Positions 57,613 through 64,000 of a stretch of 64,000 nucleotides of DNA are shown in pieces. The stretch's first letter is position 1, and the number at the start of each line of letters is the position of its first letter. The notes under the pieces are model-generated. The model was not told the DNA's origin and searched no databases. It was given only the letters and a program-made list of their open reading frames with translations. The stretch comes from Microcella daejeonensis (GTDB lineage: Bacteria; Actinomycetota; Actinomycetes; Actinomycetales; Microbacteriaceae): assembly GCF_026625045.1 (NCBI RefSeq), contig NZ_CP113089.1:248001-312000 (forward strand). Direction: 5' to 3'. Made by a program: the position numbers and the translations under genes.

Positions 57613-58193
57613 GCGCCGCCGCCCGGGATGATGCGGCGGATGGTGCCGATGTCGCCCTGCGTGAGGTAGTTGGGCACGAGCTCGACGTTCTTGCCGGGGC
57701 GCGGGGCGTGGATGATCATGCCGTCGCCGGCGTAGATGACGATGTGGCCGCGGTCGCGCGTGACGATGAGGTCGCCCGGCTGCGCCTCGGCGAGCGAGGG
57801 CACCTCGACGCCGACGCGCGCCTGATCCACGACGACGCGCGGCACCTCGACGCCGAGGTCGGCGAAGACGCGCTGCACGAGGCCCGAGCAGTCCATGCCC
57901 GTGGTGTCCTCTCCCCCGAAGACGTAGGGGATGCCGAGGTAGCGCTGGGCGCCCGCGACGACGGCCTGCCCGCCCGCGCTCGCCGCGCCCGGCGGGAGCG
58001 CCGGCAGGGCGGGGGCGGCCGGTGCGGGGGCGGTCGGTGCGGCGAGGCCCGCGCGCGCGAGCACCGCGGCGAAGTCCTCCCCGCCGGCGGCCGCGGCGGC
58101 GCTCGGAGCAGGCGCGGGAGCAGCGGGCGCCCGCACCTCCCCGATGAGCAGGCGCACCTCGGCGATGCGGTTCATGGTGTCGATGGCGCTCAT
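57609..58193 (-). CDS. NlpC/P60 peptidoglycan hydrolase in the flagellar operon
   Basis: A 194-residue protein: N-terminal helix and Pro/Ala linker (to about 78), then an NlpC/P60 domain with the catalytic Cys in M-D-C-S-G-L-V near 102, the His in D-R-G-H-I-V-I-Y near 151, and I-I-H-A-P. No Sec signal peptide or membrane helix, so export through the flagellar apparatus is likely. It overlaps fliJ and fliK by four bases each. It may open the wall for the rod, as FlgJ/SltF do elsewhere. Confidence 0.88.
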   Translation of the reverse strand: MSAIDTMNRIAEVRLLIGEVRAPAAPAPAPSAAAAAGGEDFAAVLARAGLAAPTAPAPAAPALPALPPGAASAGGQAVVAGAQRYLGIPYVFGGEDTTGMDCSGLVQRVFADLGVEVPRVVVDQARVGVEVPSLAEAQPGDLIVTRDRGHIVIYAGDGMIIHAPRPGKNVELVPNYLTQGDIGTIRRIIPGGGA

Positions 58194-58651
58194 CGCGGAT
58201 CTCCGTTCGTGGCGGCGAGGGTCTCGGCGGCGAGGCGGGATGCCGCGCCATGGGTGCCCGTGAGCTCATCGGCGTCGCGCTGATCGCCGCGGGCGCGCTC
58301 CGAGGTGCGGGCGAGGTCGTGGCGCTCGGCGAGCTTCTCGACGACGCGCACGCGCTGACGGGCGCCGCGCTCCTCGAGGCGGGCCTGCTCGCTGGCCCGC
58401 GCATCCGCCCGCAGCCGCTCGTCGAGGCCGGCCATCATGCTCGAGGCGCTCGCGCGGGCCGCCGCCACCGCGGCGAGGCTCGCGCTGTCGACGGGCGCCG
58501 AGACGCTCTCGGTGAGCTGGGCGACGACGAGGCCGCGGCGGGCCTCGGTGCGCTCCAGCCGGCGGGCGGCCGCGGTCGCCGCCGCCGCCCGGGTCTCGGC
58601 CTCGACGGTGCGCACGCGCAGCAGACCCGCGAGCGGGAACATGCCCCTCAC
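58190..58651 (-). CDS. fliJ: Flagellar export chaperone FliJ
   Basis: A 153-residue coiled-coil protein (F-P-L-A-G-L-L-R-V-R start, then long Ala/Arg/Glu helices), fitting FliJ, the stalk in the FliI ring. Similarity is by shape and position between fliI and fliK. GTG 58651 is favoured: GGGGGG lies upstream and the GTGA overlap with fliI is the usual four bases; ATG 58642 is the alternative. Confidence 0.82.
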   Translation of the reverse strand: MRGMFPLAGLLRVRTVEAETRAAAATAAARRLERTEARRGLVVAQLTESVSAPVDSASLAAVAAARASASSMMAGLDERLRADARASEQARLEERGARQRVRVVEKLAERHDLARTSERARGDQRDADELTGTHGAASRLAAETLAATNGDPR

Positions 58652-60012
58652 GCGGCACCCCCCAGCAGGGCGGCGAGACGGCCCAGACGGGCGCGGGTCT
58701 CGGCGGGCGGCGTCAGATCGTCGAGGTGCTGCACGAGCAGAGCGGCGAGCTCGGCGCGATGGGCGATGACGGCGTCGACCCGGCGGTCGGAGCCGGCCGG
58801 GTAGGCGCCCACGTCGATGAGGTCGCGGGCCGAGCGGTGCGCCGCCATGGCCGCGCGAACGCTCGCGAGCGCCGCGCGGTGGCCGTCGTCGACGATGCGG
58901 CCCGCCACGCGCGAGACGCTGCCGAGCACGTCGATCGCCGGATGGTGGTCGGCGACGGCGAGGGCGCGGTCGAGCACGATGTGGCCGTCGAGGTACGAGC
59001 GCACGGCGTCGGCGACCGGCTCGTTGTGGTCGTCGCCGTCGACGAGCACCGTGTACACGCCCGTGATCGAGCCGCGCTCGGCCGTGCCCGCGCGCTCGAC
59101 CAGCTGGGCGAGCACCGAGAAGGTCGACGGCGGGTAGCCCCGGGTCGCCGGCAGCTCCCCGGCCGAGAGCCCGATCTCGCGCTGCGCCATGGCCATGCGG
59201 GTCACCGAGTCCATCATGAGCAGCACGTGGCGGCCCTCGTCGCGGAAGCCCTCGGCGATGCGCGTGGCCGCGAGCGCCCCGCGGCGGCGGCGCACGGCGG
59301 GGTCGTCGGAGGTCGAGACGACGACGACCGAGCGCGCCAGGCCCTCCGGGCCGAGATCGCGCTCGATGAACTCGCGCACCTCGCGACCGCGCTCGCCGAT
59401 GAGGGCGAGCACGATCACGTCGGCGTCGGTGCCGCGCGCGACCATCGACAGCAGCGAGCTCTTGCCGACCCCGCTGCCCGCGAAGAGCCCGATGCGCTGG
59501 CCCCGCCCGATCGGGGTGAAGGCGTCGATGGCGCGCACCCCCGTCGCGAGCGGCGTGTCGATGGGGGCGCGATCGAGCGCCGAGGGCACGGGATGCTCCA
59601 GCGGCACCCGCACGACGCCCTCCAGCGGCCCGAGCCCGTCGAGAGGGTCGCCCAGCGCGTCGACGACGCGGCCGAGCAGCCCCGGCCCGACGGGGACGCC
59701 GCGCCCGCGCTCGGCGCGGGCGGGCTGCCCGACCCGCAGGGCGGGAGCCGGGTCGAGCGGCATGCAGCGCACGCCGTCGGCGCGCGCGGCGATGACCTCG
59801 GCGCGCACCGCGGGGGCGCTGCCCAGGGAGACGATCTCGCCGACGCCGGAGCGCAGACCGGCGACGTCGACCGCGAGGCCGACGACGCCGCGCACGACGC
59901 CGTGCCGCTCCGGGGCCGCGGCGGTGAGCAGGGAGGACCGCAGCGCGGCGCCGAGCCCGGCGGTCGGGCGCGCGGCCGGGGTGCTCGGCGCGGAGCGGAG
60001 GGCGGCGGTCAT
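58648..60012 (-). CDS. fliI: Flagellum-specific ATPase FliI
   Basis: A 454-residue ATPase that powers export. Walker A G-L-F-A-G-S-G-V-G-K-S-S near 172-183, Walker B V-L-L-M-M-D-S-V-T-R near 252-261 and Y-P-P-S-T-F-S-V near 284-291 are typical of FliI/SctN. ATG 60012 overlaps fliH by four bases. Confidence 0.97.
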   Translation of the reverse strand: MTAALRSAPSTPAARPTAGLGAALRSSLLTAAAPERHGVVRGVVGLAVDVAGLRSGVGEIVSLGSAPAVRAEVIAARADGVRCMPLDPAPALRVGQPARAERGRGVPVGPGLLGRVVDALGDPLDGLGPLEGVVRVPLEHPVPSALDRAPIDTPLATGVRAIDAFTPIGRGQRIGLFAGSGVGKSSLLSMVARGTDADVIVLALIGERGREVREFIERDLGPEGLARSVVVVSTSDDPAVRRRRGALAATRIAEGFRDEGRHVLLMMDSVTRMAMAQREIGLSAGELPATRGYPPSTFSVLAQLVERAGTAERGSITGVYTVLVDGDDHNEPVADAVRSYLDGHIVLDRALAVADHHPAIDVLGSVSRVAGRIVDDGHRAALASVRAAMAAHRSARDLIDVGAYPAGSDRRVDAVIAHRAELAALLVQHLDDLTPPAETRARLGRLAALLGGAA

Positions 60013-60602
60013 GCGCGGCCTCCCTCGGCGAGCAGAGCGCGGCAGCGGTCGAGGGCGGTCGTGAGCCGGGCATCCAGCTCGCCGTCGACGAAGTCGCCGA
60101 CCGCGTCGCCGCGGCGCACCCGCGGGTCGCCGACGAGCGGGGGCGCCGACCCTGCCTCGAGCAGGCCGGCGACGAGGGCGAGGTCGTCGGGGTGCAGGCG
60201 CACGGCCGTCAGCCGAGGGCTCTCCTCGTGGGCGAGCACGCGGTCGATCGCCGCGCGGGCGGCGGCGTCGAGGTCGAGCGCGGCGCTGCCGACGATGGCG
60301 GCGGCGAGCTCGACGGCGGTCTCGGCGAGGGCGCGCTCGACCGACTCGCGCTGCTGCACGACCCGCGCGCTCCAGGCGGAGGCGGCGGCGTCGAGGGCGG
60401 CGAGGGCCGTGGCCGTGGACTCGTCGTCGCGCCGGCGGCGCTCCGCGGCGGCCGCCTCGAGCGCGCTCAGCCGGCGGGCGCTCTCGACGACGGCGGCGCG
60501 CAGGCCCGCGGCGTAGCCCTCGGCGTACCCGCGGGCGGCGTGCTCCCCCGCGCCGTCGATGCGCGGGAACAGGTGCGGGCGCGCCGCGACGGTCTCAGAC
60601 AA
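60009..60602 (-). CDS. fliH: Flagellar assembly protein FliH
   Basis: A 197-residue protein: G-Y-A-E-G-Y-A-A-G near 25-33 (the G-x-x-x-G type repeat of FliH), a long helix and a C-terminal alpha/beta part (L-H-P-D-D near 135, V-D-G-E-L-D-A-R-L near 172). It regulates FliI. The start is TTG 60602, overlapping fliG by eight bases. Confidence 0.88.
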   Translation of the reverse strand: MSETVAARPHLFPRIDGAGEHAARGYAEGYAAGLRAAVVESARRLSALEAAAAERRRRDDESTATALAALDAAASAWSARVVQQRESVERALAETAVELAAAIVGSAALDLDAAARAAIDRVLAHEESPRLTAVRLHPDDLALVAGLLEAGSAPPLVGDPRVRRGDAVGDFVDGELDARLTTALDRCRALLAEGGRA

Positions 60603-61623
60603 GGCGGTCCCCGTCGTCGTCGCCGCGCGTCAGCACGATCTCGCCGATGGCCGCGGCCTCGCGCATGGCCCGCACGATCTCGGCGCGCGCCTCGTCGACC
60701 TGGGATGCCCGCACCGCGCCCTGCAGCGAGGCCTCCTCCTCGACCAGGGCCCGCACCCGCTCGCTGATGTTGGCGGTGATGATCGCGGCGACGGGCTCGG
60801 GTGCGCCGCGCAGGGCGAGCGCGAGGGTCGCCGCGTCGACGCCGCGGACGACCTGCTGCACGTCCCGCGGGTCGAGGCGCACGATGTCGCCGAAGGTGAC
60901 GAGCCGGCTCCGGATGTCCTCGGCGAGCGCCGGCGAGCGCTCGTCGAGCGCGGCGAGCAGCGCCCGCTCGGTCGCCACGTCGGAGCGCGTGATGATCTCG
61001 ACGAGCGGCTGCACCCCGCCGACGACGTCGATGTGACGGCGAGGGTCGATGACGGCGCCGGCGCGGTGCCGCAGCGTGTCGGCGACGATGGCGACGGCCT
61101 CGGGGGTGGCCGAGCCCATGCCCGCGATGCTCTCGACGACGTCGAGGCGCAGCGGCTCGGGCAGGCCGGCGAGCACGTGGGAGGCGCGCTGCGGCGAGAG
61201 GTGCGCGAGCACGAGGGCGATGGTCTGGGCGAGCTCGTTCTCGAGCAGGCCCCGCACGGTCGCGGGGTCGACCTCGTCGAGGAACTCGAAGGGGCGGCCG
61301 CCGAGGGTCGCCGTGAGCCGCGTCATGACGCCCGCGGCGCGCTCGGCGCCGAAGGTCGCCTCGAGCAGACCGGCGGCCACGTCGCGACCGCCGCGCGCGG
61401 TGAGCGCGCCCGAGACGGAGAGGGCGTGGAAGTCCTCCACGATCTCCTCCACCTGCTCGGAGTCGACGCGGGAGAGCGCCATGATCTCGGCGGAGATGCG
61501 CTCGGCCTCGTCGTCGCTGAACTGCTTGAGCACCTCGGCGGCGTGGACCTGGTCGAGCTGCGTCATGAGCAGCGCCACCCGCTGCGTGCCGGTGAGGGCG
61601 ACGCTGCGCGCGAGCGCGCTCAC
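60595..61623 (-). CDS. fliG: Flagellar motor switch protein FliG
   Basis: A 342-residue C-ring protein that links the rotor to the stator. The N-terminal L-T-G-T-Q-R-V-A-L-L, the middle E-N-E-L-A-Q-T-I-A-L-V-L (E-H-P-Q in others, here E-L-A-Q) and the C-terminal torque helix with charged R/E/D residues are seen. GTG 61623 overlaps fliF by four bases. Confidence 0.95.
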   Translation of the reverse strand: MSALARSVALTGTQRVALLMTQLDQVHAAEVLKQFSDDEAERISAEIMALSRVDSEQVEEIVEDFHALSVSGALTARGGRDVAAGLLEATFGAERAAGVMTRLTATLGGRPFEFLDEVDPATVRGLLENELAQTIALVLAHLSPQRASHVLAGLPEPLRLDVVESIAGMGSATPEAVAIVADTLRHRAGAVIDPRRHIDVVGGVQPLVEIITRSDVATERALLAALDERSPALAEDIRSRLVTFGDIVRLDPRDVQQVVRGVDAATLALALRGAPEPVAAIITANISERVRALVEEEASLQGAVRASQVDEARAEIVRAMREAAAIGEIVLTRGDDDGDRLV

Positions 61624-63206
61624 ACCGGGCTCCGGTCGTCCATGAGCTGGCGCAGCAGGTCGGCGGTGCGCGCCGGGTCGCGCTGGGCGAGGGCGTTGAG
61701 CGCGCGGCGGCGGCCCTCGACCCCCGACGGCCCGACGGGCAGCTCGATGTCGCTCAGGTCGTCCTTCGGGGCGAGCAGCGCGTCGAGGTCGGGCACGGGC
61801 GTCGTCGGCTCGTGGCGCTCCTGGAGGATGCCGAGATCGATGGGCTCGCGCACCTGGCGCTTCATGGCCGAGCGCACGAGGGCGAGGATGACGACGAGGA
61901 GGATGAGCACCCCGAGCCCGATGGCACCCCAGCGGACGCTCGACCAGAGCGCCTCCTGCTCCTCCGCCGCGCGCGCCGCGCCGAGGGCCGCCTCGGCCTG
62001 CTCGGCCAGCGAGCGGTCGAAGTCGACGAGCTCGACGGTGACGGCGTCCCCCGCCGCGACGTCGAGACCCGCGGCCGTCACGACGAGGGCCTCGAGGGCC
62101 GCGGCGTTCGTGCCGGCGGCGGCCTCGCGGTCGACGGCGACGGAGACGGTCTGCCGACCGATGTCGCCGGCCGGGATGCTCCTGACCTCGACGACGCGGT
62201 TGTTGGCGTTCGTGCGATCGGTGGTCTCGGCGGCGTAGGTGCCGGCATCCTGCTCGTCGCCGGGGACGGCGATGTTGTCGGGGCCGAGCACGCCCGCGGC
62301 CCCGCCCGCCCCGCCGGTGTACTCCTCCGAGGTGGTCGACTCGGTCAGCGGCACGGCGCCCTCGGCCGCCTCGTAGGTCTCGCTGGTCCGCTCGATCGAC
62401 TCCGAGACCACGTCGGCGCTCACAACGACGCTCGCGTTCCCGGGCCCGACGACGCGCTCGACCATGGCGAGCACCTCGCCCTGCACGCGCTCCGCATGGT
62501 CGCCGGATGCCCCGCCGATCCCTCCCGTCGGACCGGTGCCCACCGCCGACAGCACCGTGCCGGCGGCATCCACCACGGCCACGTCGCTCGCCGCGAGCCC
62601 CTCGACGGAGGCCGACACGAGGTTGACGATCGCCGAGACCTGCTCGGTGCCGAGCTGGGCGTTCGGGCTGGTGGCGAGGAAGACGGAGGCGGTGGGCGCG
62701 ACCCGCTCCTCGGTGAAGACCGACTCCTCCGGCAGGGCGAGCCGCACGGTCGCGGTCTCGACGCCCTCCATGGCGCCGACGGTGGCGGCGAGCTCGCCCT
62801 CGAGCGCGCGCTGCCAGGTGACGCTCTGCTGGAAGTCGCTCGCGGTCACGCCCATCTGGTCGAGGAGGGCGTAGCCGGCGCTCTGCTCGCCGGGCAGGCC
62901 GGCCGAGGCGAGGGCGAGGCGCTGCTCGTAGACCTGCGCCTCGGGCACGAGCACCGAGGAGCCGCCGCCGGCGAGCTCGTAGGGCACGCCGGCCGACTGC
63001 AGCTGCTCGACGACCGCGCTCGCATCGGCGGGGGCGAGGCCGCTGAACAGCGGCGCCATCGTGGGGCGCGAGAGCCAGCTGGTGAGGGCGATCGTGCCGA
63101 GCACGAGGGCGGCGACGCCGATGAGCGCGATCGTGCGCTGCGCGACGCTGAAGCCCTGAGCGGATGCCGCGAGGCGGCGCCACGCGGAGGTCACGGCGGC
63201 GGGCAT
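61620..63206 (-). CDS. fliF: Flagellar MS-ring protein FliF
   Basis: A 528-residue protein: helix at about 24-45, two ring-building domains (T-M-A-P-L-F-S-G-L near 49; Y-A-L-L-D-Q-M-G near 113; V-R-L-A-L-P near 152), loop, second helix at about 430-450, and a C-terminal FliG-binding tail. ATG 63206 shares one base with the fliE stop. Confidence 0.96.
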   Translation of the reverse strand: MPAAVTSAWRRLAASAQGFSVAQRTIALIGVAALVLGTIALTSWLSRPTMAPLFSGLAPADASAVVEQLQSAGVPYELAGGGSSVLVPEAQVYEQRLALASAGLPGEQSAGYALLDQMGVTASDFQQSVTWQRALEGELAATVGAMEGVETATVRLALPEESVFTEERVAPTASVFLATSPNAQLGTEQVSAIVNLVSASVEGLAASDVAVVDAAGTVLSAVGTGPTGGIGGASGDHAERVQGEVLAMVERVVGPGNASVVVSADVVSESIERTSETYEAAEGAVPLTESTTSEEYTGGAGGAAGVLGPDNIAVPGDEQDAGTYAAETTDRTNANNRVVEVRSIPAGDIGRQTVSVAVDREAAAGTNAAALEALVVTAAGLDVAAGDAVTVELVDFDRSLAEQAEAALGAARAAEEQEALWSSVRWGAIGLGVLILLVVILALVRSAMKRQVREPIDLGILQERHEPTTPVPDLDALLAPKDDLSDIELPVGPSGVEGRRRALNALAQRDPARTADLLRQLMDDRSPV

Positions 63207-63517
63207 CAGGCCTGCATCCGCATCACGTCGTTGAAGGCCTCGATGCCCTTGTTGCGCATCGTCGTCATGACCTCGAGCGTGAGGCTGGCGCGCGAGGAGG
63301 CGATCGTCGCGGCGTGCAGATCGGTGAGGTCGCCCGTGACCGCGGCGAGGGCGAGGCTGTTGCTCTCGGCGCCGAGGCGCTGGGCCTCGTCGACGGCGCC
63401 GGCGAGCTGCCCGGCGAACCCGGAGCCGCCGTCGGCGGCCGGGGGCGCGCCGATCGCGGCGACGGCCGGCTCGGGCGGGGTGATCCCGCCGAGCGGGGAG
63501 AGGGGGGCGATGGGCAT
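63206..63517 (-). CDS. fliE: Hook-basal body protein FliE
   Basis: A 103-residue protein whose C-terminus has the FliE pattern S-N-S-L-A-L-A-A-V-T-G-D-L-T-D-L-H, A-S-L-T-L-E-V-M-T-T-M-R-N-K. It joins the MS-ring to the rod. ATG 63517 overlaps the flgC stop by one base (TGATG). Confidence 0.93.
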   Translation of the reverse strand: MPIAPLSPLGGITPPEPAVAAIGAPPAADGGSGFAGQLAGAVDEAQRLGAESNSLALAAVTGDLTDLHAATIASSRASLTLEVMTTMRNKGIEAFNDVMRMQA

Positions 63518-63909
63518 CAGCTGCGTCCGATCTCGAGGGCGGCCAGGTAGGTCTCGCGCGCGCGGTCGACGACCGCGGCATTCGCCTGGTAGCCGCGCTG
63601 GGCCATGATGAGGGCGCCCATCTGGGCCGCCATGTCGATGTCGGGGAAGCGCACCATGCCGTCCTCGTCGGCGAGCGGGTGGTCGGGCTGGTAGGCCAGC
63701 CGCCCCTCCGGATCGCCGAAGGCCGCCCCGGCGACCATGACGCCGCCGACCCCCTCGGCCTCGCGCGCGACGACGTAGCGCGCCTGGAAGGCGTCGCCGT
63801 CGGTGCCCGTGACGGTGTTGACGTTGGCCATGTTGTCGCTGACGGCGTCGAGCCACTTGCGGTGCACGGTCAGCGCGGTGCCGGCGATGCCGATCGCGTC
63901 GAGCGCCAT
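63517..63909 (-). CDS. flgC: Flagellar proximal-rod protein FlgC
   Basis: A 130-residue rod subunit; A-V-S-D-N-M-A-N-V-N-T-V near 22-33 and the C-terminal M-A-Q-R-G-Y-Q-A-N near 103-111 are signature segments. Exported by the flagellar system. ATG 63909 overlaps flgB by one base. Confidence 0.96.
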   Translation of the reverse strand: MALDAIGIAGTALTVHRKWLDAVSDNMANVNTVTGTDGDAFQARYVVAREAEGVGGVMVAGAAFGDPEGRLAYQPDHPLADEDGMVRFPDIDMAAQMGALIMAQRGYQANAAVVDRARETYLAALEIGRS

Positions 63910-64000
63910 CAGCTCGTCCTCAGCACGGAGCGGACGCTCTGGAACTGGCCGTCCATCGCGCGGGAGGCGAACTGGAAGCGCAGCACCGTGTCGACGTTCG
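63909..64000 (-). CDS. flgB: Flagellar rod protein FlgB, C-terminal part (cut by the edge)
   Basis: The last 29 codons are visible, ending F-A-S-R-A-M-D-G-Q-F-Q-S-V-R-S-V-L-R-T-S. The M-D-G-Q-F-Q-S-V-R-S helix is how FlgB proteins end, and flgB normally precedes flgC. The start lies beyond the window. Confidence 0.8.
   Translation of the reverse strand, partial: NVDTVLRFQFASRAMDGQFQSVRSVLRTS

Overview
The window is 64 kb of a very GC-rich, gene-dense actinobacterial chromosome. Nearly every gene fits a flagellated member of the Microbacteriaceae (Micrococcales); this is inferred from gene content and protein style, not from a database match. No rRNA, insertion sequence, integrase, CRISPR array or replication origin was seen. 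Many start codons are GTG and many neighbouring genes overlap by 1-11 bases. Several promoters place a TANNNT -10 box exactly six bases before the start codon, which predicts leaderless mRNAs.

Region 1 (1-19.2 kb) is housekeeping DNA whose order resembles the Rv2965c-Rv2988c stretch of Mycobacterium tuberculosis. It holds coaD, an EEP-family hydrolase, recG, an EamA exporter with a divergent CGNR zinc-finger regulator, rsmD, thiL, two small membrane proteins, a DUF3515 lipoprotein, a Ddl-type ligase, a membrane-anchored MurF-like ligase with an alpha/beta hydrolase, gpsA, plsC, murA, leuD and leuC. The far left end has a cysteine-rich 54-residue protein behind a CsoR-type operator. leuCD is preceded by what looks like a ribosome-mediated attenuator with a 15-residue leader peptide holding three Leu codons in a row.

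Region 2 (19.3-41.2 kb) is one long minus-strand block. It starts with a signalling and envelope cluster: PP2C phosphatase, FHA protein, Ser/Thr kinase, FHA plus helix-turn-helix protein, a 1847-residue Ig/Fn3 surface protein, MoxR ATPase, DUF58 protein, a transglutaminase-like membrane protein with its catalytic triad lost, and a Pro/Ala-rich FHA protein. After a short gap with a palindrome comes a tightly coupled accessory operon: an EspC/WXG-like small protein, a 562-residue protein with a helical N-terminus, a hydrophobic middle and a lipase-like C-terminus, then seven tandem paralogous lipoproteins and one last unknown protein. By analogy with type VII secreted lipase toxins and their lipoprotein immunity proteins, this is the best candidate in the window for an undescribed system.

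Region 3 (41.3-44.4 kb) has a TerC-family protein behind a candidate manganese (yybP-ykoY) riboswitch, a NYN nuclease-like protein, tRNA-Glu(CTC) with a strong terminator, and a diacylglycerol-kinase-like lipid kinase.

Region 4 (44.4 kb to the right edge) is a flagellar gene cluster, all on the minus strand: flgB (cut by the edge), flgC, fliE, F, G, H, I, J, an NlpC/P60 hydrolase, fliK, flgD, flgE, flbD, motA, motB, fliM, N, O, P, Q, R, flhB, flhA, a degenerate flhF and csrA. Two FliA-type (sigma-28) promoters with the same layout, TAAC-N15-GCCGATAG, lie before flbD-motAB and before fliM.
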